A DNA stretch of 64,000 nt from Zonotrichia leucophrys gambelii (taxonomy: Eukaryota; Chordata; Aves; Passeriformes; Passerellidae): positions 1,550,001 through 1,614,000 of the forward strand of contig NC_088188.1 of assembly GCF_028769735.1 (NCBI RefSeq), written 5' to 3'. The notes below the pieces were generated by a model. That model worked only from the letters and a program-made list of their open reading frames with translations. It was not told the origin of the DNA and searched no databases. This document shows positions 1 to 11,770 of the stretch, in pieces (within the stretch, counting starts at the first letter, position 1; each line of letters starts with the position of its first letter). A program made the position numbers and the translations under genes.

Positions 1-287
1 AGGTGCCCCAGAGAGCAGGGCTGGCCCACACAGGCACCAACACCTGCCTGCCCCGGCTGTATTTTGTTAAAGAGATTCTTCAGAGCCACAGATTAGTACA
101 TTGCTGTAGTAGTCGGTGATGTATTTACTGCTGCAAAGCTCCAGATGCTCTGTAAGCCACAATAATACAGTTAAGTGGAAAATGAGTCATTTAAAACCAT
201 AATGACTATCATAGCATGACTCCACTGACAAAGAGCCCCAGTGATAACGCTGTGAGGTGGATGAGACATGTTCACCAAGGCTGCCAG

Positions 288-487
288 TCACAGGATCACA
301 GAACCACACAACCACAGGATCACAGAACCACGGGATCAAGAACCACAGAGCCACAGAACCACAGAGCCACAGAGCCACAGAACCACAGAACCACAGAATC
401 ACAGAATCACAGAACCACAGAGCCACAGAACCACAGAACCATAGAATCCCAGAATCCAGAACCACAGAATCACAGGATCACACAATC
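288..487. repeat. Octamer tandem repeat, about 25 units
   Basis: About 200 bp of imperfect 8-bp units of the type ACCACAGA / ATCACAGA. It directly abuts the 3' end of a minus-strand CR1 fragment. Read on the minus strand the unit is TCTGTGGT / ATTCTGTG, the octamer that CR1 elements carry at their 3' terminus, normally in only a few copies. This looks like a satellite expanded from a CR1 tail. The adjacency is seen directly; the expansion mechanism is inferred. Confidence 0.85.
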
Positions 488-685
488 ACAGAATTGACTA
501 GCTTGGAAAAGACCTCTGAGATCATTGACCTCAACCTATGACCTGACACCACCTTGTCACCCAGATCGTGGCACTAAGTGCCACAGGCAGTCTTTTCTTA
601 AACACTTTCAGGGATGGTGACCCCACCACCTCTCTGGTCAGGCTGTTCCAATGCCCAATCACTCGTTCTGTGAGGCTCTGCCTTG
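484..685 (-). mobile_element. CR1 LINE 3' fragment
   Basis: The plus strand shows the reverse complement of a CR1 3' region: a lead-in resembling 'ttggaaaagacctctgagatcattga', then a GGCACTAAGTGCCAC block, then the 'ccaccacctctctggtcaggctgttccaatgcccaatcact' block. The CR1 3' end faces low coordinates and runs into the octamer repeat. Similarity fades after about 685. It is 5'-truncated, as usual for CR1. Confidence 0.8.
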
Positions 686-1451
686 GGGGCAGGTGCTGCT
701 ACCAGGAGACCCCCAGTATCAGTGTGGACGTTCCATGGAGGTGCCCCTGCCCTCTCTGGGTGTGCAGGTGCAAGCCCCCATCTCCTCAGCACAGTTCCCC
801 ACCTCACTGCAGCTCAGATCATGGAAAGCACTGTTCTTACCTGCTGCTGTTCCTCCCAGGAGAGCAGTGCTGGTCCCCAGGTTCGGGCTGTGAGGAGGCA
901 GAGCTCAGTTCTCCTCCGAGGAGCCCTGAGTTCACAGTGCAGTGCCCTGGGACCAGCTGGGGACTGGCTCCTCTCAGACACCCAGCTGGGCCCTGCAGAC
1001 ACAGCACTGTCCAGCACTTGCTGCGGGCAGTGTGGGCATGGCTGGTGTGAGGAGGGAGACGAAGGCTCCACCAGCCCCCCTCCTCTGGACAGACAGCAGC
1101 TGGAGTGATGTGGGCCATGCTCAGACCACACGTCCCTCATCCCTCTGAGAGGCAGGAGAGCAGCACCAGGGAAGGGCTGGCTCTCCTTTCACAGGGCAAC
1201 GGCAATGAGAGTAGGGGAAAAAAAAAAAAAAAAAACAAAAAAGCAAACCAGAGCCAAGCTTTCTGCTGATATGGTGCAGACAGCTCTGGTGATTTTCAAT
1301 AAACCATTTTAATCTATGTCCTTAGAAAACCTGGCATGAATTTCTTTCCCCATCTCCAAATGAAGCAATTATCTCGCTTAGTCCTTGGCTACTCCTTTCA
1401 AAAGCCAGGTAATGGGGAAAACAGACAGATGTGCTGAGACTTTGAGGAGGT

Positions 1452-1516
1452 CATAGAATAGAATCATAAAATCTCCTGAGTTGGAAGGGACCCACAAGGA
1501 TCATTGAGTCCAGCTC
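1452..1516 (-). mobile_element. Short CR1 3' end
   Basis: The sequence 'tagaatcataaaatctcctgagttggaagggacccacaaggatcattgagtccagctcc' is the reverse complement of a CR1 3' end including one octamer-like terminus. Only about 65 bp can be recognised. The adjoining block to about 2130 has no recognised identity. Confidence 0.6.
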
Positions 1517-4500
1517 CTTGAGCTGACATACAGTAACTCATTGTGTCGACTATTCGTACTAGAGAAGCATCTTTTATTCCCTTAACACAAGCACAATGTG
1601 CTTTGTTGCTGGTCTGTAGCAGCATGCAATTTAAACCTAACTCTCCAAAACACAATTGCCTCTATCGAGCGGAATGCTCTGGGTACGGAGCACTTCTAGT
1701 CCCTTGTATTAAATGTGACAAAGTAAGGTCACTCCTCAGTTAGCCTGAGCAGCGTCTGCCACTGCACCGCTGGGATTTCTGTCACTCAAGCAGGGGAACA
1801 GGAGAGCTCCTCACAGAGCAGACTCTCATAAAAACAATTTACAGCTACATTCACCTTGCCCAGAACAGCAGAGCCATCCCCTCTTGCAGCACAGCCTACA
1901 CGTGTTTCAGGCTCTCTAACCACCCTCTTGCGGTACCACTGCAGAACAACATCTTTATCTAACAGGCTAAACCAAATCCAGTTCTGCTCCGCTGTTCTAG
2001 GATTAATGGAGACAAAACTTTCCTTTTGGCTGCAATAACTGGGCATTGTTTGATACCTCTCCCTCTTTTTTAAAATCAAATTAACCCCAAACACACCGTG
2101 GTGACCCCAAATACACTGAGGCCCCAAAAAAGGCACTACTGAAAATCCTTAGAAGTTTATGCTTGCATTTTTAGTTGTCTGTAAAAGAAAAAATAAAAAA
2201 AATCCCAAGCTTTTGATGCTAATGGAATTTCTGCTGCATAAAACCAACCCACACAATGACACTGATTCAATGGAAACTATTAAAGGGCTTTGAAGATGCA
2301 AAGCAAAAGATACATTTAATAAACATATTGTATATTTGATAGGTGACATCTTTATGCAATGAATTGATTCAATTCTTGCTTAATTATCTTGTCTTGAAAC
2401 AAAGATGATTGTACTGGGGGTGGATGGCTCAGTTCCTAGGGCTAAATTCAAGTTTTTCAGTAGAGAAACATAAATTCAACGAAGAAAAATGCTGCACTCA
2501 GAGTGAGTTTCAGTACTGGGCAATATGATGATCAAAAGCCACATTAGGTGCTAAAATGCAGCAAATCTGCCCTTAGTAACAGAATGACCACAGCCCTTAT
2601 CAGCTTGGGTCAATACTTGAACTACTTATCAATAAATAGGTAAAACCCATTCCTTCACAGGTAAGTTTAGCAGTCTGAGATGCCACAATTAGTTAATATG
2701 GAAGGTTAAAAGTACTTTCTAGAACCAAAGGAAATTCCTCATCTCCTGCCACCCTTGACTCTGCAATTTGCCTGATTTGGGCTTTTCTCTGTTCCCCAGT
2801 GGCTCTGGCAGTCACTCAGTTGCCCTGGGTGACTCCTGAGGTCACTCAGGCAGTAGTGCCTGGTATCACACTGCTGACTCTGTGTTTGGGGTTCCCAGCA
2901 GCACTTCTTCTGTTTATAAAATGGGGATAATGCTGTACTGATGTATTACCAGAACCAGCAAAGGAAACATCAGATAGCAGCAAAACAGACGTGTGAGATT
3001 GTGGGGTGCCACCAGGATTTTGTACTCTGCTCCTTGCTGGATTGAGCTTCTTCCCTGGTACTGTACCTGACAGCACTTGTGCATTCAGATGTCCATAAAT
3101 ACCTGTTGCTGTATGCAGCCTCACAGTGCACAAATGAGGAGGGGGAGCTATTTTATGACCAGGAAGTATCTTTGTGCTAACATGATTTCAGCTGCAAGAT
3201 ACCAGTGGTAAAAGGAAGGGGTATGACCCCAAGAGATGCCAGCTGGGAACTTCCACCTTGCCCACAGGCACAAACAGTCCAAGCCCCTCCAGCTGGAGAC
3301 AGGGCACAGGGAGAACAGTCAGTCCTCACCTGCAGCTCTGGTTCTCCTTGGCTAGCAAAAATGTGGAGTTTTTTATACAGGTTTCCATGGCTAATTCACT
3401 GAAGCTTCAGTTTTAGTATGACTAAAAGAATTTTTGCATTATAGCTGCACTGGACTATGCTCAGTTGCCCCAACCAAGGGCACCAATCATGGTGCAGTCA
3501 AAGTAAGAGACAGGCTGTGCCCCAAAGAGCTTCATGTAAGGAATGGCCAGGATTGAGTTTTTACATGTGCAGGAAGGATCTGATGGGACCAGGACATCAG
3601 CAGGGCAGGAGGCAGCCCCACCACTCGTTTGCAAAGCAATTCCCAGCCAGCTGAGTTAGAGGCCAGCCTCCATCCAGAGCTCAGGCAGTCACACTCCAAA
3701 GGAAATTCTGACCATTTAACTGGAATCGTGCTCCAAATCACCTTCTGAATTCAAGCACTGCCACTCCAAAGCTGGCAGGTGGAGTCCAAAGAAGGAAGTT
3801 GGTTTATCCAGGTGGGACTTAACCAAGCCACCATGGCAGTAACAAAACCCTGTGTAACTGGAGTCCTTGGTCTCCAAACCACTGCTCACTCTTCTTCCTT
3901 GCCAGAAACCAAGCAGTGAGCCAAGGAGCTCCTCTGGAAGTGCAGCACCACTGCTCTGTGACCTTGGTCCCTGTCCAGAGCCTTTCAGCAGAGTCACCTG
4001 CACGTGTGAAGCTGTAATGAGAATTCAAATCTGCAAGAACCGTGCTAAACATTTCCTCAACGAGGCACAGCCACTACAAATGAAAATACTTGCAGAAAAA
4101 TCGTCCTCAACCTCCATCTGCCTATCTTCCAGTCCAGCAAGGACTACAGTCTTCATGAGCTTATACAGGCAAAGGTAAAAAGGAACAACAAAATTACTTT
4201 TGTAAAAAAATCTGCAGTGTTTATTGCTGCCTCTGATAAGATTTAGCTGCCCTAGGTCATGAAAGAGGACAGGACTGGCAAAGAGGGGAGCAGTAAGGTA
4301 TGAAAAGCAGAAAACCAGGCTGGAGCTAAGTCTTAGCAAGCAAAACCAAAGATCCAAACATAGGAATTTTAAAAAGAGACCAAGCATGGCATAAAATGAA
4401 CAACATATCGGGAAACAAATGTTAGGACTGTTTTCAAAGATTCCCTTCCTAAACATTGTATTTGGCATCTAAGCTAGTGATAGGAAGCTGCTCTGTGGAA

Positions 4501-5562
4501 AATTAGTTGGAATTTGGGAAGATGGGACTTGAAAACGTAAAGCAAAGCCCTGGTTGCTATAAAGCACACTGAGGGTTTTCTATGATCAAAATCTCACACA
4601 ACTTACAGAATTAATACCCTCATGATTCATTTCATTCCCACAGATGGTAGCTGGCATGGTTTTTAAATGAAATTCATTTCTTAAACACAAGTGAATTGAA
4701 AAGTAGAAGATTTAAGACAAATGTCCTGAATGGAAAATCCTTCAAAAAAGATCAAATTGTCTATAGCTGCAAGCTAACATCCCTATATCAAACTTCTGGA
4801 AAGCAGTGAATGCATCTGAAGACGTTTAAAGGCATTAAAAATCTTGTTTCATCTCTTACTACACCTTTCAGGCATACTCCTCTGAGCATCACCAGTACAA
4901 GAAGACTTGACACGTGGATCTTCCAAGGCATGGAGCACTGAAATTGAATTCAAAGGGACTGAAAGGCCTCGATGCTTTCTGGACTCTAGGAGCGAGGGCT
5001 CATTGGCTTAATTGGGAATTAAGGACCATCAATAAGAGTTTGCTCAGCACCTGGGAGGACAAGGATGAGAGCCTGGACAATCAAGACCACGTTTCTTCCC
5101 TCCTGAAGACGCTGCCAGAGCTGTCAGGCTCCTCTGCAAGGATGAGATGAGCCTGGAAGATGCTGCTCTCAATCAGACCCTGCCTCGTGGGGCCTCCCTC
5201 GCTGGCTCCAGCAGTTACATCCTCCTGTGGCCATCCAGTCCCGCCTTCTTCAGTAACTCAGCTTTTTAATGATGTGCATCCAGCAGACCAAGATTATGAT
5301 CTAATTAAAATCTAATCCAAGTAGAGTTTTACTATATTTTTAAAGAACCTGGACAAGCCAAGGATCTGGTCTCCTTTCTGTTTCTTTTTCCCTGACAACT
5401 CTAAGGATTCCAGTAAGATGGCTGAGGAAAGTTTGCCATTTCCTTTCCAATTTTAACAGCTACTCCTGAACAAAACCCCACTGTTGGGAAAAAGGACTTC
5501 CTCCCCATAGCAACGATGGGGCACTGCACACAAAGAAGCACCTAGCAGTTTAGTTCACATTT

Positions 5563-5568
5563 TTTAAT
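5563..5568 (-). terminator. AUTS2: Probable distal AUTS2 poly(A) signal ATTAAA
   Basis: Plus-strand TTTAAT reads ATTAAA on the gene strand, at the end of the long AT-rich UTR. Cleavage would be expected some 10-30 nt lower in coordinate. Placement rests on the motif and the UTR length, not on transcript data. Confidence 0.55.
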
Positions 5569-6998
5569 AACATGGCACAATTTACATTACACAAGTCTTC
5601 GCTGAGGAGGAAACATGCTGAAGATTGAGAGCCGCTTCACTTTTCTGTTCACATAGGATCTAGAAAGGACTTTATTACATACAGGATAAACAGCAAAAAG
5701 GTTTGTATATAACAATCTCTTTACAATACTGAAAGCTACCACTACGGTTCCAGTGTACATATTCCTCAGGGTTGGGACTTTTTTGTATTTTTCCTTTTGT
5801 TTGTAGAAAAAAAAAAAAAAAGAAAAAAAAAGAAACACTGCACAACATCTGGAGTTCACAAAAATCTGAAGCTCACAACTAAACCTTCAGTTGACTACTA
5901 AAATAGATCTCTGATCATTAGAAACAACTGTTTGTAGTTAACTTTTTTCTTTTTTTTCTTTTTTTTTGCCAAAACAGGGTAACAACTTCAGATAGCACTT
6001 TAATACACTAGAAGACCAATGGAACTAATTTTATTTCATACATATATTTTACAGTCCAGTAGACAAGATATTGAATTCTCTCTGATAAAGTCATATTCTC
6101 TCCAAATATTTAGACAAGAAACTTAACACATTATAAAAAAGTGTGTTATGAAAAGACAGATTTCAGAAGATTGATGCATATTTTTAAAAAGGACCATGTT
6201 CTTCAGGTTATTTCATGTCTTCTATGATTAGGGAACAACAAGGCTGACCTGTTAGCTATTCACAGACTTTATTACCAACTGAAATACAATAAATTCCATT
6301 ATGAAATCTGCAATGGAGTTCATTAATTAAACTACTGATCCACAGTGAAAACATATCCATCATTTAGAAAAGTATTCACTTTCTTGTAGGATTTGTTTCA
6401 ATGTAGTTAAAAATCACTTAACACAAAAAAAAATGTGTGTACAGATAAAAATGACACACTGGCAATAAAACCAGACATGAATGGCTATAAGCAGATGTTC
6501 TCCCCAAAATAAATTTGACATGTTAAGTGACAAAAGTTCTGGAAAATCTCCAGCATTCCATTATTACCATTTAACCCGGATTAATATGACTGAAACCCAA
6601 TCTGCCATGACTCCATGTCAGTGATCACAGAGCACTAATCCTGACACCATCCAAGGGACACACGAGTTACAGTGACCTCAGCAGCCTGATGCAAGGGTTC
6701 ACACAGAAAACTACACCTCTGAAGGGCTGTTTCTTCATCAAAACAAGAGAAGTAGGCTTCCATTAGAAATGAGCTTGTTCAGGGAAAATATGACTTTAAT
6801 TATGTTGTGTGTTGAAAAGGCTCCTTTGAGTTATAAAGGCTTTTGTGAAAAGCCTTAAAATTCATTGCATAGTTGAAGGGGTTTAGCTGTCTATAACAAT
6901 ATAAGTAACACAGCATAAGCAGACTGTGTTGATCAATATTAAGTTTGCAAATAGCACAGTTTAAGAAGTATTAATGTATTATGTTACTTAATTTTATC

Positions 6999-7006
6999 TA
7001 TTTACA
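6999..7006 (-). promoter_or_regulatory. AUTS2: Candidate Pumilio-binding element in 3' UTR
   Basis: Plus TATTTACA reads UGUAAAUA in the mRNA, an exact match to the PUM1/2 consensus UGUANAUA. It lies about 450 nt after the stop codon. The motif is short and can occur by chance; function is inferred. Confidence 0.4.
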
Positions 7007-7456
7007 TTTGTACAAAGTAAAGCTTTCATCTTACCCTTTTTGCATATATGAACCATTAATCCATGAAGCAATCTTTTTACATAAATATCTACAATTGACT
7101 TCACTTCTGGTTTGAAAGAGCTTTGTAGGGTTGACATTGGTGGTGGCTTGTTTCTAGTCAAATCACTCAGACTGACGTCTTGTTCTTCAGTTCAAATTTT
7201 GAAATTTTTAAGCTAGAAATAAAATAGAGTAGGAGACACGAGGAACATATGGAACATTGGCTAAAAGATCTGGAAAATTTCAACATATAATATACAAAAA
7301 AAATCATTTCAAAATCTTTGCACTCAGGTCTATACATATTGTACAGTGGGTCACATCCCCAGTCTGTATCAATGACTAGTAAGAAGGTCTTTATATTATG
7401 TTCATTTACAAGGTTTTTGTCCCTCTTGCTCTGGTTTTCACTGAGTCTCGCTCTGC

Positions 7457-8696
7457 TTATCGAGCTTCGATGTCCTTGAGGGTGTGAGAGGGAGGCCTCT
7501 CTCTCATCTCTGTGGACAGAGGAGTAGTCCTTCTGGGAGAGCCGGGCCGCGGGCCCAGCGTGGAGATAAGAGGCGGCGGGGCACTGAGAGCTGCTGTGGG
7601 GGGAGTTTTATTGAGGAGGCCGTTCTGGTGTCCCGTGGGGGGGCTGACGCGGGGGTAGTGCATGCTGGGCAGGCCTGGCGTGAGCAGGCCGGGGTGGGGC
7701 AGGTGCCCGTCCAGGGCGGCGGGGTGCACCGAGTGCAGGCGCGCGTGCTCGTAGTCCTCGCGGAGCATGTGCAGCCGCTCCCGCTCGTCCAGGTGCGCGC
7801 CCCGCTCGTGCTCCCGGCGCGGGTCCACGGACAGAGGGTGGTGGTGGTGGTGGTGGTGGTTGTAGTCGTGAGGTTCCCGATCCCTGAATGACCTGTCTGC
7901 TTCGTACAACCTTGGCGTAGAGAGGCGATGGAGGGGGTCATTTCTTAGCAAAAAGTCTCTGCCCAGGGGGTCTCTCCGATGAATATCCAGCTCTCTGTAG
8001 GGATCTCTCAAGGGATCTCTCATTGGATCCCAGTGGAAAGAAGGATAGGGGAAACGTTCTCCACCAGGAATTGGGCTAATTCCCATAAAAGGGGTCATCA
8101 TGCGAGTCCTGTCCAGGCCACTGATGCTGTTCATGTGATGTATACCAGTCACACCTACAGTCATGGGCATAGACACTAAAGGACTTGGGTGGACGTTGGA
8201 TGTGGATATAGGTGGCGGCTGATCAGATGACCTATGAGTCTGAGGTCCCTCAGGCTGAACATCATGGTCTTCCTTTCGCTCTTCCTTCACCTTGACTTCG
8301 TTGCTTTTCTTCGGGTTATCGTACGCCGGCTCGTTCTTCCTGTCGGCCTCGCGGTTGGAAGTGCTGTTGGGCCTGGTGCTCTCCACAACGGGGGGCCTGG
8401 CATAGGGCGAAGGAACCCTGGGCATTTGTTTAGACTCTTCCACCACTCGGCTTTCATGGCTCAGGCCTTCTTTCTCTGAAACGTAGCTGTCCTTCACCTT
8501 GTGCTCTTCAACATTAATCTCCTTCCGAGATTCGGAGTGATCCCTCTCTCGTTCTTTGGGTTTCTCTTTTTCTCGAACCTCGGGATTCAGATGGCTCCTG
8601 ATCTGCTCACTTGAGCTGCGGTTATGTCCGAGGGAGTTTACTGGATGGATAGGTGCTGGCGAAGGATGGCTGGAGTGTCTTTTCTCAATGCTCTCC
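7457..8696 (-). CDS. AUTS2: AUTS2 exon 19, terminal coding exon
   Basis: This is the last coding exon: 1 nt completing a split Arg codon, 412 codons and TAA. The acceptor is TTGTAG|G at 8699-8697. It begins [15 protein letters not shown] and ends HTLKDIEAR, matching the AUTS2 C-terminus as I know it. It shows a charged Lys/Glu/Arg-rich stretch ([15 protein letters not shown]), then [12 protein letters not shown], then [13 protein letters not shown] with [18 protein letters not shown] seven-histidine run follows (codons at 7838-7858), and the tail is Pro/Leu-rich. AUTS2 acts in the nucleus with PRC1 variants containing PCGF3/5, CK2 and p300, where it activates transcription; a cytoplasmic cytoskeletal role is also reported. 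The half nearest the stop is much more GC-rich than the first half. Confidence 0.97.
7838..7858 (-). repeat. AUTS2: CAC triplet run coding seven histidines
   Basis: Seven uninterrupted GTG triplets on the plus strand (CAC, His, in AUTS2) preceded on the gene strand by AAC (Asn). A histidine run at this position is a known AUTS2 feature; human has about eight to nine. An uninterrupted triplet run can vary in length. Confidence 0.85.
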
Positions 8697-9974
8697 CTAC
8701 AAGAAAGAGAAGCGTGAGATGAAGGCATGAGAAGCTCTGCAAAGAAAACAAAGCATCAGAGTGCCTGGCTTTCTACTCGTGGCTTTGCAGAGAGCTGGTG
8801 AATGCACCAGTAAAGGCACTGTGCCTTTGGCACACCCAAAACTCCAGAAGAACATCCCATCTCTAAACTTGGCCTACTCTGTTATCACAGCAGCTGCAGA
8901 TCTCCAAAGCTGCTCTGTGAAGAATCTGACTGAGATCTCAAACACTGAACTCCACAGAAGGCTCCCATGGGCATCTAGCTCTAGGACATGTATTGCAAAG
9001 ACTTTAAATGTTTGCAAAGAAGAGAGAAAAGTAAAAACATACTCATTTCATCCAAAAAGTGAGGGAATTAAATACAAATTACATGGTTAATAGTATTCTA
9101 CCTACTTCTTCTTTTAAGAATACATTTGGGAAAATAGATTCCTATTTTTCAAATGGCTTTTAAAAACATTTCCGGACCTATGTACACTACTAATTTCTCT
9201 CCTCTATTCTTTTCCAATGTCTAGCTTTTCAATTTACTTTTTGCAATTCCATTTACTTCAAGCTGAGGCAAAATCCTTTTGAGTACCACCAGTGCTGATG
9301 GTGCCACCCCAGCCCTCTGACAGAAGGTAATTCCCTGAGTGTGCAGTGACCCTCAGTGCAGGGTTTAACAGAGCTGCCCATCACACAGAGTTTGTGTCGA
9401 CCTCCTCAGCAGAGATAAATCTGCTCTGTCTGTCCATCCTTCACACTGGCTCTGAAAACACCATGCCTGGAGTCAGCTGCTCCTCAGATGACCAACCCTT
9501 CCCATGTCTAGGTTAAAACAAGCTGAGCAGGACAGGGCCAATGCTACCAAGTCAGAAAATACTGTGAATTCATTCCATCTTTCAAACCTAATAATGGTGC
9601 ACAACAGTTTGGGGAATTATTGTCTGGCAGTGAACAAAAATCTAAATATGGAAATGGGTTCCATACCAATTATTTTCAGGAAGTAATGTTGACCAGGAGT
9701 TGTTATGGGCAATGCTAAGTGAAAAAGCTCTCTCATTTAAAACTGATCAAATTCACAAGGTGAATCTAATCCCTCAGTTCCAATGATTTTAGCCTCTTAG
9801 TAATTTCAATTGACCTCTGAGTTGGAATCTCTCCATAAAGACAGCTCCACATATTCAGTGCTGGACACGTGCTGTTTGCTGAGCATGGAAATTCTGTTCC
9901 ATGTGGGATGAGGGACAGTGTGCTGTTAAAGGCAACAATTATTTATGGCCAGAAACTAAAACCCAGGAAGTTCC

Positions 9975-10170
9975 AACTCAACACAAGAAAGAACTTTCCA
10001 TTGAGGTGGCAGAGCACTGGAACAGGATGCCCAGGGAGGTGTCTCTGAAGACAAACCCACCTGGCACATTCCTGTGTCACCTGCTCTGGGTGGCCCTGCC
10101 TCCGCAGGGGGTTGGAGTGGATGATCTCCAGAGGTCCCTTCTGTCCCCAGCTATTCTGGGATTCTGTGGG
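9975..10170 (+). mobile_element. CR1 LINE 3' end, plus orientation
   Basis: It reads in CR1 sense: 'gagcactggaacaggatgcccagggaggtgtct', then 'ctgctctgggtggccctgcc', then 'gggttggagtggatgatctccagaggtccctt', ending at 'attctgggattctgtggga' with the octamer terminus. It lies antisense to AUTS2. It is one of only three plus-oriented CR1 pieces in the window. Confidence 0.85.
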
Positions 10171-11597
10171 AAGGGTAAGCAGTGAGGGCTGCCCTCAGCT
10201 CCAGCTGACACGGTGTCTCTCTGGGTGCTGGTGTCACCAGCAGATGACACTCTGGCCAGGATAAGCAGTACTGGCTGCTGAAGGGCAGCTCAGGGGGTGA
10301 CTCCTCAGTGAACATTTGCTCCTTCACCCATACAATTTCTGCCCCCTACTTCTTTTGCTGAGCTGTGTAAGATTTGTAGCTCTAGGTACTTTTGGACAGT
10401 GAAACTGCGGCAAATGCAGAAAAAATGCCTGGGAGAAGGAAACTCTCATTCTAATGTCACCAGGTGCATCTTCTGCTGTGTCTAGACTGAACTGTTGAAA
10501 CTGTCATTTCATGGGCCATGTCTGAGACCTCCAAAGTTCAGAATGTAACTCTTGGAAAACACTTGGAAGGCAGAGCAGCTGATACCAGCCCTGCCTGGTC
10601 TGCACTGCCCAGCATTTCACTGTTTGGGATCAGGAGCTGCCTTCATTCAATGAGACCTGAACAGTCTGGAAATCACATCCTGGCTCTCATTTCCTTCCAC
10701 CTGCTTTCCACCAAGAGTTGAGGCATTTAACAGCTTCCACATCTGGACACAGGGAGACCAAGTCAAGGCCCTCCAGTGAAGGATTCTCAACGTGAAGGTT
10801 CAATTCCTTTACTTTGGTGGGAAATCACTGGCTTGTGGGCTCTGCAATGCCTAATCTTTTATTTATTTTGCTTATGGGACTAGTTTAGAGGGTACCCTTA
10901 ATTGTTTTATTTCCCTAGGAAAGCTCATTCAGTCCTTTTGTTGATATTTAATCAATTTTCCATATAATTGATGTACTTTAAATGACACATAAAATTTAGA
11001 AAAAATAACAGCTGTTTTCTGTAATTAAGGAGAAATATATGTGCAACCAAAATGACAAATTCCTTTGCCAATGTCATTGTATTCAATGACAGTGTTGGTA
11101 ACATCTCAAGAGGCTCCTGATTATCCAGCTCATTTAAGTGAGCTGCACATAGTCCAGTGGACAGAGAAGGAATAACTTTTTAATCCTCACATTTGTCAAG
11201 AGCTCCTGAGGTTGATAACATGAGAACAGCTCTAAGCCACTGCCTCCACAAAGAAGAAAGTTAAAATCACATTATCCAATGAACATATTACCAAGTAAGA
11301 GAAGTTCTGAGGCTGTGTGCTACACTGAAAAATACTGAATTTCTTATGCTGAGGTGTGTGCCTCATTTATATTGATTGAAAGATCAACAGATTCTTGGTT
11401 GGTTTGGTTTAATGCTCTAGCATTGCAGACCCTTAAATGCCATTATGATTATACTGGAAGCGTTCAGTGACATCTTTTAAACAAAATACCACTGAGAAGG
11501 AACAAATCCTGCTTTTCACATTTCCTATTTTTAATTTTTTTCCCCTAATGTTGGGCTGGAATAAAAGAGTCTTTAAGAAAACCCCTCCACCACTGCA

Positions 11598-11770
11598 ATC
11601 AATCGCAGAGTCGCAGAACACCCTGAGCTGGAAGGGACATGCAATGTTGCAGGAGCCATCAGGGCTCTGCAGTGCCACTCCCAGCCAGGCCAGGGTCACT
11701 GCTGCACTTCTGCACTCTGGGCTGCCTGAGGATTCACCTCTCCCAGTCTGCCTGCACAGGACTTGCAGCT
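11598..11770 (-). mobile_element. Degenerate CR1 fragment
   Basis: The string 'cgcagaacaccctgagctggaagggac' is the reverse complement of a CR1 3' end of the 'gagttggaagggacc' type. A 'tgcctgcacaggacttgcagctgatccaagagg' stretch follows and may be its continuation. The remainder is diverged and the right boundary is a guess. Confidence 0.5.

Larger units (their letters stand above)
1..5540. other. Downstream flank of AUTS2, no gene seen
   Basis: This is the sequence beyond the AUTS2 poly(A) site. It holds a CR1-tail octamer repeat (288-487), CR1 fragments (484-685, 1452-1516) and an A-run near 1217-1235. Between roughly 690 and 1200 it is GC-richer, with short open frames that lack gene-like features. 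From 2140 to 5540 it is AT-rich unique sequence in which I recognise nothing. No exon of a neighbouring gene could be supported. Confidence 0.7.
5545..7456 (-). other. AUTS2: AUTS2 3' untranslated region
   Basis: It runs from the base after the TAA stop to about 15-20 nt past an ATTAAA signal (plus-strand TTTAAT, 5563-5568). The length is about 1.9 kb. It is AT-rich and free of CR1. It contains U-rich stretches on the sense strand (the A-runs around 5807-5831) and A-rich ones (the T-runs around 5942-5967). Earlier AATAAA signals on the sense strand (plus TTTATT) lie at 6268-6273, 6030-6035 and 5671-5676, so shorter 3' ends are possible. The exact cleavage site is inferred. Confidence 0.75.

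Noticed and set aside
187..541. Overlapping 92-94 codon frames on both strands
   Set aside because: They are products of the octamer repeat, whose 8-bp period leaves several frames open.
568..1148. Cluster of 70-160 codon frames on both strands
   Set aside because: Moderately GC-rich sequence beside a CR1 fragment; no conserved motif and no splice sites in a consistent arrangement.
8697..8728. Upstream ATG extending the exon 19 frame by ten codons
   Set aside because: The sequence changes to intron at TTGTAG|G. Exon 18 ends in AG in the matching phase, so splicing, not an ATG start, explains the frame.
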